A stretch of 32,755 bases of DNA, from positions 1 through 32,755 of the forward strand of contig DASQNC010000004.1 of assembly GCA_035645145.1 (NCBI GenBank). The letters run 5' to 3'. The stretch's first letter is position 1; the number at the start of each line of letters is the position of its first letter. Source of the stretch: Azospirillaceae bacterium. GTDB taxonomy: Bacteria > Pseudomonadota > Alphaproteobacteria > Azospirillales > Azospirillaceae. Below, piece by piece: positions 18,816-26,602 of this stretch. The position numbers and the translations under genes are program-made. Under the pieces are notes generated by a model. It was not told the DNA's origin, did no database searches, and was given only the letters and a program-made list of their open reading frames with translations.

Positions 18816-20131
18816 GGCTGTCGGGGTGGGGCCGTTTCCCGCGTATCGAATGCCGCACGGTGACCGCCCGCACCACGGAGGACGCGGTTCGCGCCGTCGG
18901 CGGCGCCCATGGGCTGATCGCGCGCGGCAACGGCCGATCCTACGGGGATGCCGCCCTGAACCCCCACCGCACCCTGTGCATGCGGGGAATGGACCGGATG
19001 TTGGCGTTCGACCCGGAGACCGGGGTGCTGACATGCGAGGCGGGCGTCCTGCTGGCCGACATCCTGGATGTGTTTGTTCCGCGCGGCTGGTTCCCCCCCG
19101 TGACCCCGGGCACCAAGCTGGTGACGGTGGGCGGCATGATCGCCGCCGACGTGCATGGCAAGAACCATCACAAGGCCGGTTCCTTCGGCGACCACGTGGT
19201 CGGCCTTGACCTGCTCATGGCCGACGGCCGGATCGTCACCTGCGGCCCCGACCAGAGGCCGGACCTGTTCCATGCCACCCGTGGCGGCATGGGCCTGACG
19301 GGTGTGATCCTGCGCGCCAGCGTCCGCCTGATCCCCATTGAAACCGCGTACATCCGGCAGGAGACCCTGCGGGCCAACGATCTCGACGAGATCATGGGCC
19401 TGTTCGAGGCCTCCGCCGGCTGGACCTATTCGGTCGCGTGGATCGATTGCCTGGCCCGCGGCGCCCGGCTTGGTCGAAGCGTCCTGTACCGGGGCGAGCA
19501 CGCCCGCGCCGACGACCTGCCCCCCGACATGCGCGCCGACCCGATGTCGGTTAAGCGCAAGCGATCCCTCACGGTGCCCCTCGACCTCCCGGGCTTCACG
19601 CTGAACCGTTGGACGGTCGGTGCCTTCAACGAACTGTATTGGCGCCGCGGCGTGCCGCGCGAAACGTTGGTCGACTACGACACCTTCTTCTATCCCTTGG
19701 ACGCCATCCTCGAGTGGAACCGCATCTACGGCCGGTCCGGGTTCGTGCAATACCAGTGCGTTCTTCCCAAGGCGGCCAGTGCGGCGGGTCTCCGGTCGCT
19801 CCTGCAAACCATCGCGGCGGCCGGCAACGCGTCGTTCCTGGCGGTGCTCAAGCTGTTCGGGTCCCAGGAAGGCATGATGTCCTTCCCCATGGAGGGGTAC
19901 ACCCTGGCCCTGGACTTCCCGGCAAGCAGTGCGACCATGGGCTTGCTGCTCGATCTCGACGCCATCGTCGCCGACCATGGTGGGCGTTTGTACCTGGCCA
20001 AGGACGCCCGGATGGGTGCGTCCATGCTCCGTCGCGGCTACCCGGCCATCGACCGCTTCCAGGCGCTTCGCGCGGCCGCCGGTCTCGATCAAGTGTTCCG
20101 TTCCGCCCAGTCAGAGAGGCTCGGCCTATGA
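18812..20131 (+). CDS. dprE1: FAD-dependent decaprenylphosphoryl-ribose 2'-oxidase-like protein (DprE1 homologue)
   Basis: 439 residues of the FAD_binding_4/D-arabinono-lactone oxidase superfamily. It carries the DprE1-type signatures ARGNGRSYGDAAL (38-49) and IAADVHGKNHHKAGSFGDH (110-128), which bind FAD and the substrate. In DprE1 this enzyme oxidises the 2'-OH of polyprenyl-phospho-ribose to a keto intermediate. Lys397 in LYLAKDAR corresponds to the conserved active-site lysine (Lys418 in Mycobacterium tuberculosis). The residue corresponding to Cys387, the target of benzothiazinones, is Ala366 (GYTLALDFP). The ATG at 18812 overlaps the gtrA stop and the C-terminus overlaps the next start. 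The real substrate lipid length is unknown. Confidence 0.88.
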   Translation: MRLSGWGRFPRIECRTVTARTTEDAVRAVGGAHGLIARGNGRSYGDAALNPHRTLCMRGMDRMLAFDPETGVLTCEAGVLLADILDVFVPRGWFPPVTPGTKLVTVGGMIAADVHGKNHHKAGSFGDHVVGLDLLMADGRIVTCGPDQRPDLFHATRGGMGLTGVILRASVRLIPIETAYIRQETLRANDLDEIMGLFEASAGWTYSVAWIDCLARGARLGRSVLYRGEHARADDLPPDMRADPMSVKRKRSLTVPLDLPGFTLNRWTVGAFNELYWRRGVPRETLVDYDTFFYPLDAILEWNRIYGRSGFVQYQCVLPKAASAAGLRSLLQTIAAAGNASFLAVLKLFGSQEGMMSFPMEGYTLALDFPASSATMGLLLDLDAIVADHGGRLYLAKDARMGASMLRRGYPAIDRFQALRAAAGLDQVFRSAQSERLGL

Positions 20132-20874
20132 GTGGATCCCCCTCCGGATCGGTGTTGATCCTGGGTGCGACCTCCGACATCGCCCGTGCGGTCGCCCGCC
20201 GGTATGCCCAGGCCGGGCGGCCCCTGGTGCTGGCCGCCCGCAATCCGGAACACCTGGAAGCCGACGCCGCCGACCTGACGTTGCGCTCGGGTGTCGAGGT
20301 GCGTCTGGTCGCCTTCGATGTGCTCGACACCGCCGGGCACGCGGATTTCCTGGACCGGCTGGGCGATCTTCCGGCGACGGTCGTCTGCGTCGTCGGCCTT
20401 CTGGGCAGCCAGCCGGAGGCGCAGCGCGACTTCGACGCCGCCCGGCGCGTGCTGGACACCAACCTGACCGGCCCGGTCAGCATCCTGGGCGAAGTGGCCA
20501 ATCGGATGGAGCGGCGGGGGCTGGGCACCATCATCGGCATCAGTTCGGTCGCGGGGGATCGCGGGAGGGCCAGCAACTACGTCTATGGTGCCGCCAAGGC
20601 CGGCTTCACGGCCTTCCTCTCGGGGCTGCGCAACCGCTTGCACAGGAGCGGCGTCCATGTCGTGACCGTCAAGCCCGGCTTCGTTCGCACGCGCATGACG
20701 GAAGGGATGAAACTCCCTTCCCTGCTGACCGCCGGGCCGGACGAGGTTGCCCGCGCCATCCTCGCGGCGGAGGCGAGCGGCCGGGACGTGGCCTACGTCC
20801 GCCCCGTGTGGCGCGTGGTCATGACGGCGATCCGGGTGCTTCCCGAAAGGCTGTTCAAGAAGACCAACCTCTGA
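20128..20874 (+). CDS. dprE2: Short-chain dehydrogenase, DprE2-like decaprenylphosphoryl-2-keto-pentose reductase
   Basis: 248 residues with a classical SDR fold. The NAD(P)-binding loop is ILGATSDIARA near residues 11-21, followed by a DTNLTGP block, the catalytic ISSVAG serine and a YGAAK tyrosine-lysine pair. The KPGFVRTRM tail after the active site is typical. As DprE2 it would reduce the 2'-keto intermediate made by the preceding oxidase, giving the arabino epimer. Its ATG overlaps the dprE1 TGA (ATGA), so the two halves of the epimerase are translationally coupled. It is the last gene of the operon; a truncated foreign segment begins within ten bases of its stop. Confidence 0.88.
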   Translation: MSGSPSGSVLILGATSDIARAVARRYAQAGRPLVLAARNPEHLEADAADLTLRSGVEVRLVAFDVLDTAGHADFLDRLGDLPATVVCVVGLLGSQPEAQRDFDAARRVLDTNLTGPVSILGEVANRMERRGLGTIIGISSVAGDRGRASNYVYGAAKAGFTAFLSGLRNRLHRSGVHVVTVKPGFVRTRMTEGMKLPSLLTAGPDEVARAILAAEASGRDVAYVRPVWRVVMTAIRVLPERLFKKTNL

Positions 20875-20880
20875 CCTGCC

Positions 20881-21055
20881 CCACGGTCGCCGGGGCCGTG
20901 GCGCACGACAAGCCCCCGCTGGCGCTCGACCGCATCACCCGCGCGCCGAACACGATGGCGGCCCACCGGCTGGTCCGGGTCGCCGCCTCGCTGAACCGTT
21001 TCGACGTGGCGGTGGACCCGCCCCTGGTGGACCTGCTGCTCGAGGCCTGCTTCGC
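20881..21055 (+). pseudogene. Fragment of a DsbA/FrnE-like oxidoreductase gene (partial duplicate)
   Basis: This stretch matches 28329-28505 in the same orientation at most positions. It encodes AHDKPPLALDRITRAPNTMA, then AHRLVRVAASLNRFDVAV, against AHDKLPLALDRITRTPNTMA and AHRLVQFAASLNRPDVAV in the intact gene. It covers roughly residues 72-130 of 214; the CxxC active site and both ends are missing. One codon is inserted (VDPPLVDL against VDRLVDL) and the frame is otherwise kept. It has no start codon. It begins almost immediately after the dprE2-like stop and runs into an IS5-type remnant. Confidence 0.85.
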
Positions 21056-21118
21056 TTCGTCCACGGCGCGGCTTCCAACCAGCACAGACGCTCCCGAGCA
21101 AGCGTAACAGGCGCTAGG

Positions 21119-21367
21119 CTCGATTTCGCGCACTGCCGGCGGGCGCTGCGGCAGCGGGCCATCGCGCCCCGGATCGCCCACCGCGGCGTGGAGGGCCGCG
21201 GACGCCTAGGTCGGCACCGCTGGGTGGTGGAGCGCACGCTGGCTTGGTTCGCCCGCTTCCGCTGCATCGCCGTCCGCTACGAGCGGCGCGCCGACATCTT
21301 CACCGCCTTCCACCACATCGCCGCCAGCCTTATCTGCTGGAAATTCGTCCAGAGATGGTTCTCTTAG
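21119..21367 (+). mobile_element. IS5-family transposase remnant (C-terminal end only)
   Basis: The plus-strand frame ending at TAG 21365-21367 reads CRRALRQRAIAPRIAHRGVE and RLGRHRWVVERTLAWFARFR, then AVRYERRADIFTAFHHIAAS. This is the C-terminal region of IS5-type DDE transposases; the last catalytic glutamate sits in WVVERTLAW. The N-terminal two thirds and the left end are absent, so it cannot move by itself. It abuts the DsbA-like fragment on the left and the stop of the A/T-rich orphan gene seven bases to the right. Confidence 0.85.
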
Positions 21368-21373
21368 GCGCCC

Positions 21374-22282
21374 TTAATCAAATTCAAAAATATTTTCCAT
21401 TTCCAAGCCAGACGGCTCTCCACCTTCGATCCGATTAGTCTGATGAATCCAAAATCTTTTGACTGACCCATCAAAGAACCGCTCGTATTTTCCCTTAAGC
21501 TCTAATGGACGCCTGGTATATTGACTCCATGAAAAATCATCTCCATCTGGAAGCTGACCTTTATGATCATACGAGAACAACATACCCCTGCCAAGTTCAC
21601 GTGAAAACAATGCCCCAGACTTAGATGACCTACTAAACGCATTAACCACACCAACCACAGTGGACACATCACTATCTTGAACACTTGACTCCATTTTACG
21701 AACACCATCTATATCCAGAGCAGAAATTGGATACATTTGATCTCCACGGGTTATAGCGAGATATTCCGAGCTCCTGCCAACCGGCCTAAACAGGTCTCTT
21801 GTAGATTTTGAAACAATGCTTCTCAAGACGTGAATTTCCGTCGCATGATCTTCAATATATTTATCAACATCACGCCTATGCGCATCTTCAATAGAACCAT
21901 TACGATCCAATATTTTATTTTGCAACTTCAGTAGGTCATTTTGCTCCCTAAGAAGGCTTATAACTTGCTGCATTTCATCGTTTGGCTTAGGCAGCCAGGT
22001 ATCAAGAATCCTTTCTAAAAATATTGGAAACGGTGAGCCTATCACTGTGCCCAACACACCTATAATAACCCCTTGTCGAAACGACCCATCTTCAGGAGGC
22101 TCGATATATACCTTTGCAACGCTTCTCGGCGCTTGGCTTATTATTTTTCCGGTTTGATAATAATGACCCAGTATGGAGAATAATCTGGCAGCACCAAGCA
22201 TGGATGTCGAGGCATCGTATAGGTCAAGCCGACCATAGCTCGCCATCCGCCCGTCAAAAATAAGGGTAATACGCTCGTCCAT
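21374..22282 (-). CDS. A/T-rich orphan gene of unknown function
   Basis: 302 residues from the ATG at 22282, which has GGAG eight bases upstream. I do not recognise the family. Residues 71-90 (GVIIGVLGTVIGSPFPIFLE) could form one membrane span. Residues about 103-127 (DEMQQVISLLREQNDLLKLQ onward) look like a short coiled coil. The rest is soluble, charged and ends in acidic residues. Codon use is strikingly A/T-rich compared with every neighbour, pointing to recent transfer. It lies between an IS5 remnant and an IS3-type remnant, so it is probably cargo of a mobile region. A phage-defence or membrane-associated signalling role is possible but not shown. Confidence 0.8.
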   Translation of the reverse strand: MDERITLIFDGRMASYGRLDLYDASTSMLGAARLFSILGHYYQTGKIISQAPRSVAKVYIEPPEDGSFRQGVIIGVLGTVIGSPFPIFLERILDTWLPKPNDEMQQVISLLREQNDLLKLQNKILDRNGSIEDAHRRDVDKYIEDHATEIHVLRSIVSKSTRDLFRPVGRSSEYLAITRGDQMYPISALDIDGVRKMESSVQDSDVSTVVGVVNAFSRSSKSGALFSRELGRGMLFSYDHKGQLPDGDDFSWSQYTRRPLELKGKYERFFDGSVKRFWIHQTNRIEGGEPSGLEMENIFEFD

Positions 22283-22353
22283 AGCGCCCACTCCGCAAGC
22301 CAGACCCGAAGTTGTATACTAAAATTTAATCGCCATTTCTACGGACTTGACTC

Positions 22354-22365
22354 TGACCTGCTCCC
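22354..22365 (+). repeat. Terminal inverted repeat of the IS3-type element (orfB end)
   Basis: TGACCTGCTCCC, the exact reverse complement of 23151-23162. Confidence 0.75.
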
Positions 22366-22401
22366 GATCGTGTGCCCAGTCAGAGGTGGAGTCCTGTGGC
22401 T

Positions 22402-22740
22402 TCATGCTGGGTTGTTGATGGGATCGCAACGGGTGGGGCTCTGCCAACCCAGCCCGGAGTGCGACCTTACCGTGTTGTATTCCTCAGCCCAGGCGGCCAA
22501 AACCGCCCGGTCGTCGTGCAGGCTGGTGAACAGCGTCTCGTTCAGGCCCGCAGGCGACCGTTGAAGCTCTCCACAAAGGCGTTCCGGGTCGGCTTGCCGG
22601 GCTGGATGTCATGCCAATCCACCTGCCGCTCCTTCGACCAGCGCAGGATCCCCGTCGAGGTCAGCTCGGTGCCGTTGCCGCTGACCACCCAGGCCTGCCG
22701 GGCCACCAGGGCGTCCAGCTCGCGCGCGGTGGTGGATGGT
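22402..22740 (-). pseudogene. IS3 orfB transposase, C-terminal remnant
   Basis: Reading the minus strand toward the TGA at 22402-22404 gives TARELDALVARQAWVVSGNG, then TELTSTGILRWSKERQVDWH, and later FVESFNG and NTVRSHSGLGWQ. This is the catalytic end of an IS3 integrase-like transposase. The conserved SDNGTE aspartate has become glycine (SGNGTE), which removes a DDE residue. The N-terminal half of orfB is missing. It is non-functional. Confidence 0.75.
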
Positions 22741-22777
22741 CCGGCGCACCGCGCCGGGAATGAGGCGTGCCCGCCGC

Positions 22778-23101
22778 TTACTCAGCCCGAAGGTGCTCCG
22801 GGCAGGAGCGATGGCTGCTCGCATGATGCCGGGCGTCGCGACCTTTTTTTGCGGTGATTTCCTTCAGCACGGCGTTGTCGAGCATGGCTTTGGCCAGCAG
22901 CTTCTTCAACTGGGCGTTCTCGTCCACCAGTGCCCGCAGCCGCTTGGCCTCGGACACCTCCAAGCCGCCGTACGTCGACTTTCACTGGTTGAAGGTGGCC
23001 TGCGAGATACCATGGCGGCGGACCTCGGCGGTCTTCTGCCCCGCTTCCTGCTCCCGCAAGGTCCCAATGATCTTCTCCTCGCTGAACCGGCTTTTCTTCA
23101 T
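22778..23101 (-). pseudogene. IS3 orfA, interrupted by a stop codon
   Basis: From the ATG at 23101 the frame reads [20 protein letters not shown], then [16 protein letters not shown], an in-frame TGA at 22982-22984, and then [20 protein letters not shown] onward, including [20 protein letters not shown]. The stop sits where related orfA proteins have a tryptophan codon (TGG to TGA). A run of A residues (complement of TTTTTTT at about 22845-22851) is where the programmed frameshift into orfB would occur. Confidence 0.75.
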
Positions 23102-23150
23102 CCCTGGTCCTCCTGGTGGAGGACTCTACTTCAGCTTGGCGACATTCGAG

Positions 23151-23162
23151 GGGAGCAGGTCA
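23151..23162 (-). repeat. Terminal inverted repeat of the IS3-type element (orfA end)
   Basis: GGGAGCAGGTCA, the exact reverse complement of 22354-22365. It lies about 50 bases upstream of the orfA start. Confidence 0.75.
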
Positions 23163-23351
23163 AACTTGATGGCGGTACACTGGCCAACATGCGATCCAGG
23201 CCCACCTCGCGGCGACGATGGTTAACCTCTCAAGAGGCTGGCGGCGGCCCTGCTCACCGTGACCGCCTACGATCAAGCGACGCCCTTTTTCAATTGGCCT
23301 CGCTCAGCAACAACCATATGCAGGGACGAAAGGCGCACCGGAGGCGGCCCC

Positions 23352-25319
23352 TCAGCCGCCGTTCACCATGGTGTGCACCTTTGCGAGGAACGCATCGATG
23401 GCAATGGGCTTGCTGAGGAGCTCGGTGTTCGGCTTCAGCACGTCTCCGTCTATGGCCGCGTTATAAGCGTACCCGGTCAGGAACAGCACCTTCAGCTCGG
23501 GCCGCAGCGACCGGGCCATTTCGGCAAGCTGGCGGCCGTTGATGCCGGGAAGCCCGACATCGGTGGCCAACAGGTCGATCCGCTCCGACGAGGCGATTAT
23601 CGAGAGCGCGGCGTTCCCGCCCTCCGCTTCCAGGACGGAGTAACCCTGCTCCTTGAGCGCATCCACCAGCAGCATCCGGACAATCGTCTCGTCCTCCACC
23701 ACCAAAACCTTACCGCATCCCGGTGTCTGCAACGGGGCCTCGGACACACCACGCGGAAGCGCCTTTGTCTCCTCCCCCTGATAACGTGGCAGGTACAACG
23801 TCACCGAAGTTCCGCGGCCAACCTGACTATCGATGCGAACGTCCCCATTCGACTGGTGGACGAAGCCGTGAACTTGGCTCAGTCCCAAGCCCGTGCCCTG
23901 CCCTACCGGTTTGGTTGTAAAAAAGGGCTCGAAGGCCCGGTCGAGGACATCGGGCGACATCCCAATCCCGGTGTCGGTCACCGTGATCCGAACATAATCG
24001 CCGGGGGTCAGGCCGGGCAATTTTGGCGCGGGCGTCTCACCTATATGAGCGTTGGCGGTTACGATCGTCAGCCGACCGCCATCGGGCATGGCATCGCGCG
24101 CGTTGATTGCCAGATTGAGGAGAACACTCTCCAACTGGTTGCCATCCACCCAGGTGCACCACAGGCGCTGAGTGAGGTCCAGCTCCACCTGGATCATTTC
24201 GCCGACCGACCGCTGGATCAGGTCGCGCATCCCGGTCACGAGTTCGTTGACGGCAACCTGTTCGGGCTTCAGCGACGACCGGCGGGAGAAGGCGAGCAGG
24301 CGCTGCGTCAGCCCAATGGCGCGGTTCACGGAAACCCGAGTGGCCGCAAGATATTTCTCAACGTCGGTCCGCCCCGCGGCGAGCCGCCGCTCGATTATCT
24401 CCAAGCTACCGCTGATGGCCTGCAACAGGTTGTTGAAATCGTGGGCGACACCGCCGGTCAGCTGACCGACCGCTTCCATCTTCTGCGCCTGGAAGAGAGC
24501 GGCACGCGCTTCGTCGAGGGCCTCTTGCGCCTGGCGCCGCTCGGTGATGTCGCGGGTGACCTTGCCGAAGCCGATCAGGTTGCCGAGGTCGTCGCGGATC
24601 GGATCGATGACGACGTTCGCCCAGAACCGAGTGCCGTCCCTGCGGACCCGCCATCCCTCCATCTCGAATCGACCTTCCCGCAGGGCGGTCGTCAGTGCCT
24701 GTCCCGGTATGCCGGCGGCCCGATCCTCCGCGGTGTAGAAGCAGGAGAAGTGCCGGCCAACAATCTGGTCGGCCGTGTAGCCCTTCATGCGCTGGGCACC
24801 GGCGTTCCAGTTGGTGACATGCCCGGTGGTGTCGAGCATGAAGATGGCATAGTCGGTCACGCCCTGGACCAGGAGACGGAACCGCTCCTCGCTTTGCCGC
24901 AGCGCTTCCAGTGCGATTTTGCGTTCCGTGATGTCGCGGGTGACCTTGCCGAAACCGATCAGGTTGCCGAGCTCGTCGCGGATCGGATCGATGACGACGC
25001 TCGCCCAGAACCGGGTGCCGTCCTTGCGGACCCGCCATCCTTCCGCCTCGAACTTTCCGTCCGCGCGAGCCGTGGCAAGCGCCCTCTGTGGCACACCCGC
25101 CGCTCGGTCTTCTTCGGTATAGAAGCGGGAAAAATGCTGGCCGATGATTTCCTGCGCGGTGTAACCCTTGAACCGCTGCGCCCCCGCGTTCCAACTGACC
25201 ACGACTCCGTGCGTATCGAGCATGTAGATGGCGTAATCGCGAACGCCATCTACGAGCAGTTGGAATCGCCGCTCACCAGATAGTAGCTCAGAGCCAACCC
25301 TGGTTGGCAGCCCGCTCAT
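23352..25319 (-). CDS. Hybrid sensor histidine kinase with two PAS domains and a receiver
   Basis: 655 residues, with no membrane span, so cytoplasmic. Order: PAS (20-133), PAS (148-261), HisKA with His293 in GGVAHDFNNLL, HATPase with N407 (LAINARDA), DTGIGM (449-454) and GTGLGL (475-480), then a receiver from about 536 with VVEDE, phospho-acceptor Asp587 and Lys637 (SKP). All catalytic residues are present. The HDFNN motif places it in the HWE-like/HisKA_4-adjacent group common in Azospirillum. The signal is unknown. The two PAS domains are nearly identical, suggesting recent duplication. The ATG at 25319 lacks a strong ribosome binding site. No partner regulator gene is adjacent. Confidence 0.93.
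   Translation of the reverse strand: MSGLPTRVGSELLSGERRFQLLVDGVRDYAIYMLDTHGVVVSWNAGAQRFKGYTAQEIIGQHFSRFYTEEDRAAGVPQRALATARADGKFEAEGWRVRKDGTRFWASVVIDPIRDELGNLIGFGKVTRDITERKIALEALRQSEERFRLLVQGVTDYAIFMLDTTGHVTNWNAGAQRMKGYTADQIVGRHFSCFYTAEDRAAGIPGQALTTALREGRFEMEGWRVRRDGTRFWANVVIDPIRDDLGNLIGFGKVTRDITERRQAQEALDEARAALFQAQKMEAVGQLTGGVAHDFNNLLQAISGSLEIIERRLAAGRTDVEKYLAATRVSVNRAIGLTQRLLAFSRRSSLKPEQVAVNELVTGMRDLIQRSVGEMIQVELDLTQRLWCTWVDGNQLESVLLNLAINARDAMPDGGRLTIVTANAHIGETPAPKLPGLTPGDYVRITVTDTGIGMSPDVLDRAFEPFFTTKPVGQGTGLGLSQVHGFVHQSNGDVRIDSQVGRGTSVTLYLPRYQGEETKALPRGVSEAPLQTPGCGKVLVVEDETIVRMLLVDALKEQGYSVLEAEGGNAALSIIASSERIDLLATDVGLPGINGRQLAEMARSLRPELKVLFLTGYAYNAAIDGDVLKPNTELLSKPIAIDAFLAKVHTMVNGG
24537..24878 (-). 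repeat. Direct repeat copy encoding the second PAS domain
   Basis: Encodes residues 148-261 of the histidine kinase. It is repeated at 24921-25262 with a 384-base (128-codon) period. The run encoding GNLIGFGKVTRDITER is almost base-for-base identical. Confidence 0.8.
24921..25262 (-). repeat. Direct repeat copy encoding the first PAS domain
   Basis: Encodes residues 20-133 of the histidine kinase and pairs with the copy at 24537-24878. Most differences are single bases, many of them silent. Confidence 0.8.
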
Positions 25320-26313
25320 TATAACAAGTTCCCAATGTAGATCGAAGGAGGGGGTGATATTTCATCCGTGGGGATAGGAAGGTCAACGCCAATCGGCTTG
25401 ATCGGCCAATTATCCTATGCCACCCCGCCAAAGGTACTAGACACTGGTGCATTGCTGACAGGGCATTTCGAACGACCGGGCAAAAGTCCTCATTTTTTAT
25501 CTGGACATTCCTTTGAATTTACCCGGCGCGGCGCGTTCCAGCCTAATGAGCAGGACTTAGTCCTCCATGACTTGGATTCTGTACACGCCTCGTGTCCCAT
25601 GAATAAAATTAAACACTTTCGCACCTCCGTTGCTCCGCCATGACCCATGTCCCGTGTTCCCGTGGGCAAATGCCTGGGATTCGCGCAAAGACCCAACCAC
25701 TTGATCAACGCCAGTCGGTCACTTGGAAGATGCCCTCCCCGATGTGACCACGCCACGGGGCGAAGGTGGAAGATTTCACCTGGTCTCTCTGGGACAGGTC
25801 GCGGCGGCCCAAACCATTTGGCCCAGGCGGGAATGTGGCCGACCATCGACAGCATTTCTTCGTTCGTGGCGGCCCCGCCAAAGGGCATCGACATCATGAC
25901 CGCAGGCCGCATGGCCTTGTCGACGGTTGTGGAACGACGGCCATGACCAATCCAGACCCCGGGATGCGCAGCTGTGTCAGCCGGCGCAGCGTTCCCGCAA
26001 GGTTGCATTCACCTATCTGACGTATCAGGCGCGAGTCTCCTCCATACGAGCGCTTGTTCACATCCCCCCCCCGCGACGCAGGCAGGGGCAATAGCCTGGC
26101 GCACCCACGACCGCCATGCTTCCCCGCATTCCCTTTTTTGCCATAAGCCACTGTTTCCAAATAACTTTACCGACCCGGACGGGATGGAAATCCCGTGCTT
26201 GGGTCCAGGTTCGACCGGCCGGCGGCTCCGGCTTCGATGACCGCGGCGCTGAAATATTCCGGTTTTCCGGGTAAGCCGCTGTAGGCTCAAAACCATATAC
26301 ACGTGGGGAAAGC
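25320..26313. other. About 1 kb without a convincing gene
   Basis: This gap separates the histidine kinase from a small secreted protein. A minus-strand frame (25490-26008) is open for 172 codons. Its middle part (about 25700-25901, MSMPFGGAATNEEMLSMVGH onward) uses G/C-ending codons, but it has no recognisable domain and its C-terminal part has mixed codon use. It may be a decayed gene. The composition is less G/C-rich than the core genes, in line with an insertion region. I see no tRNA, repeat array or clear terminator. Confidence 0.4.
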
Positions 26314-26595
26314 ATGGCCGCACGACAGCCGAAATCCAGGTTCCGCCAATCGCTGCTGGCAGCGTCCGCCCTGGTTCTGGCCTTCGCCGCGGGCCCGGCC
26401 GCCGCGGCCGGCGAACCCGAGGCGAAGGAGGTGGCGCGAGCCAACAATTGCCCGCCCGGCAAGGTCGAAGTGCTGCGCCAACTCCCCGGCCCGACCGGTT
26501 CCACGCTCTTCAAGGTGAACTGTACCGGCGGATCCATGCGCGACATGTTCGTGCGCGTGGAGTGCCGCGGCAACAACTGCACCTTGCTGCGCTGA
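26314..26595 (+). CDS. Small secreted protein with four cysteines
   Basis: 93 residues. The N-terminus is a clear signal peptide: basic MAARQPKSRFRQS, hydrophobic LLAASALVLAFAAG, and a cleavage site around AAAAG (about residue 33). The mature part of about 60 residues has Cys46, Cys70, Cys84 and Cys89, enough for two disulfides in the periplasm. I do not recognise the family. The start ATG follows GGGGAAAGC. It lies eight bases upstream of a lipoprotein gene on the same strand, so the two are probably co-transcribed and may act together in the envelope. Confidence 0.8.
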   Translation: MAARQPKSRFRQSLLAASALVLAFAAGPAAAAGEPEAKEVARANNCPPGKVEVLRQLPGPTGSTLFKVNCTGGSMRDMFVRVECRGNNCTLLR

Positions 26596-26602
26596 GACGC
26601 GG

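Larger units (their letters stand above)
22354..23162 (-). mobile_element. Decayed IS3-family insertion sequence
   Basis: The element is bounded by 12-bp inverted repeats and carries orfA and orfB remnants in IS3 order on the minus strand. At 809 bases it is shorter than intact IS3 elements (about 1.2-1.5 kb) because the middle is deleted. A hexamer ACTTGA occurs on both outer flanks (about 22345 and 23164) but not flush with the repeats, so a target duplication cannot be claimed. Confidence 0.75.

Noticed and set aside
22345-23169. ACTTGA on both sides of the IS3 remnant as a target-site duplication
   Set aside because: The hexamers are three bases and one base away from the inverted repeats and are longer than the usual 3-4 base duplication, so this may be chance.
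25490-26008. 172-codon minus-strand frame in the gap after the histidine kinase
   Set aside because: There is no ribosome binding site, no recognised domain, and codon use is inconsistent along its length. At most it is a decayed gene.
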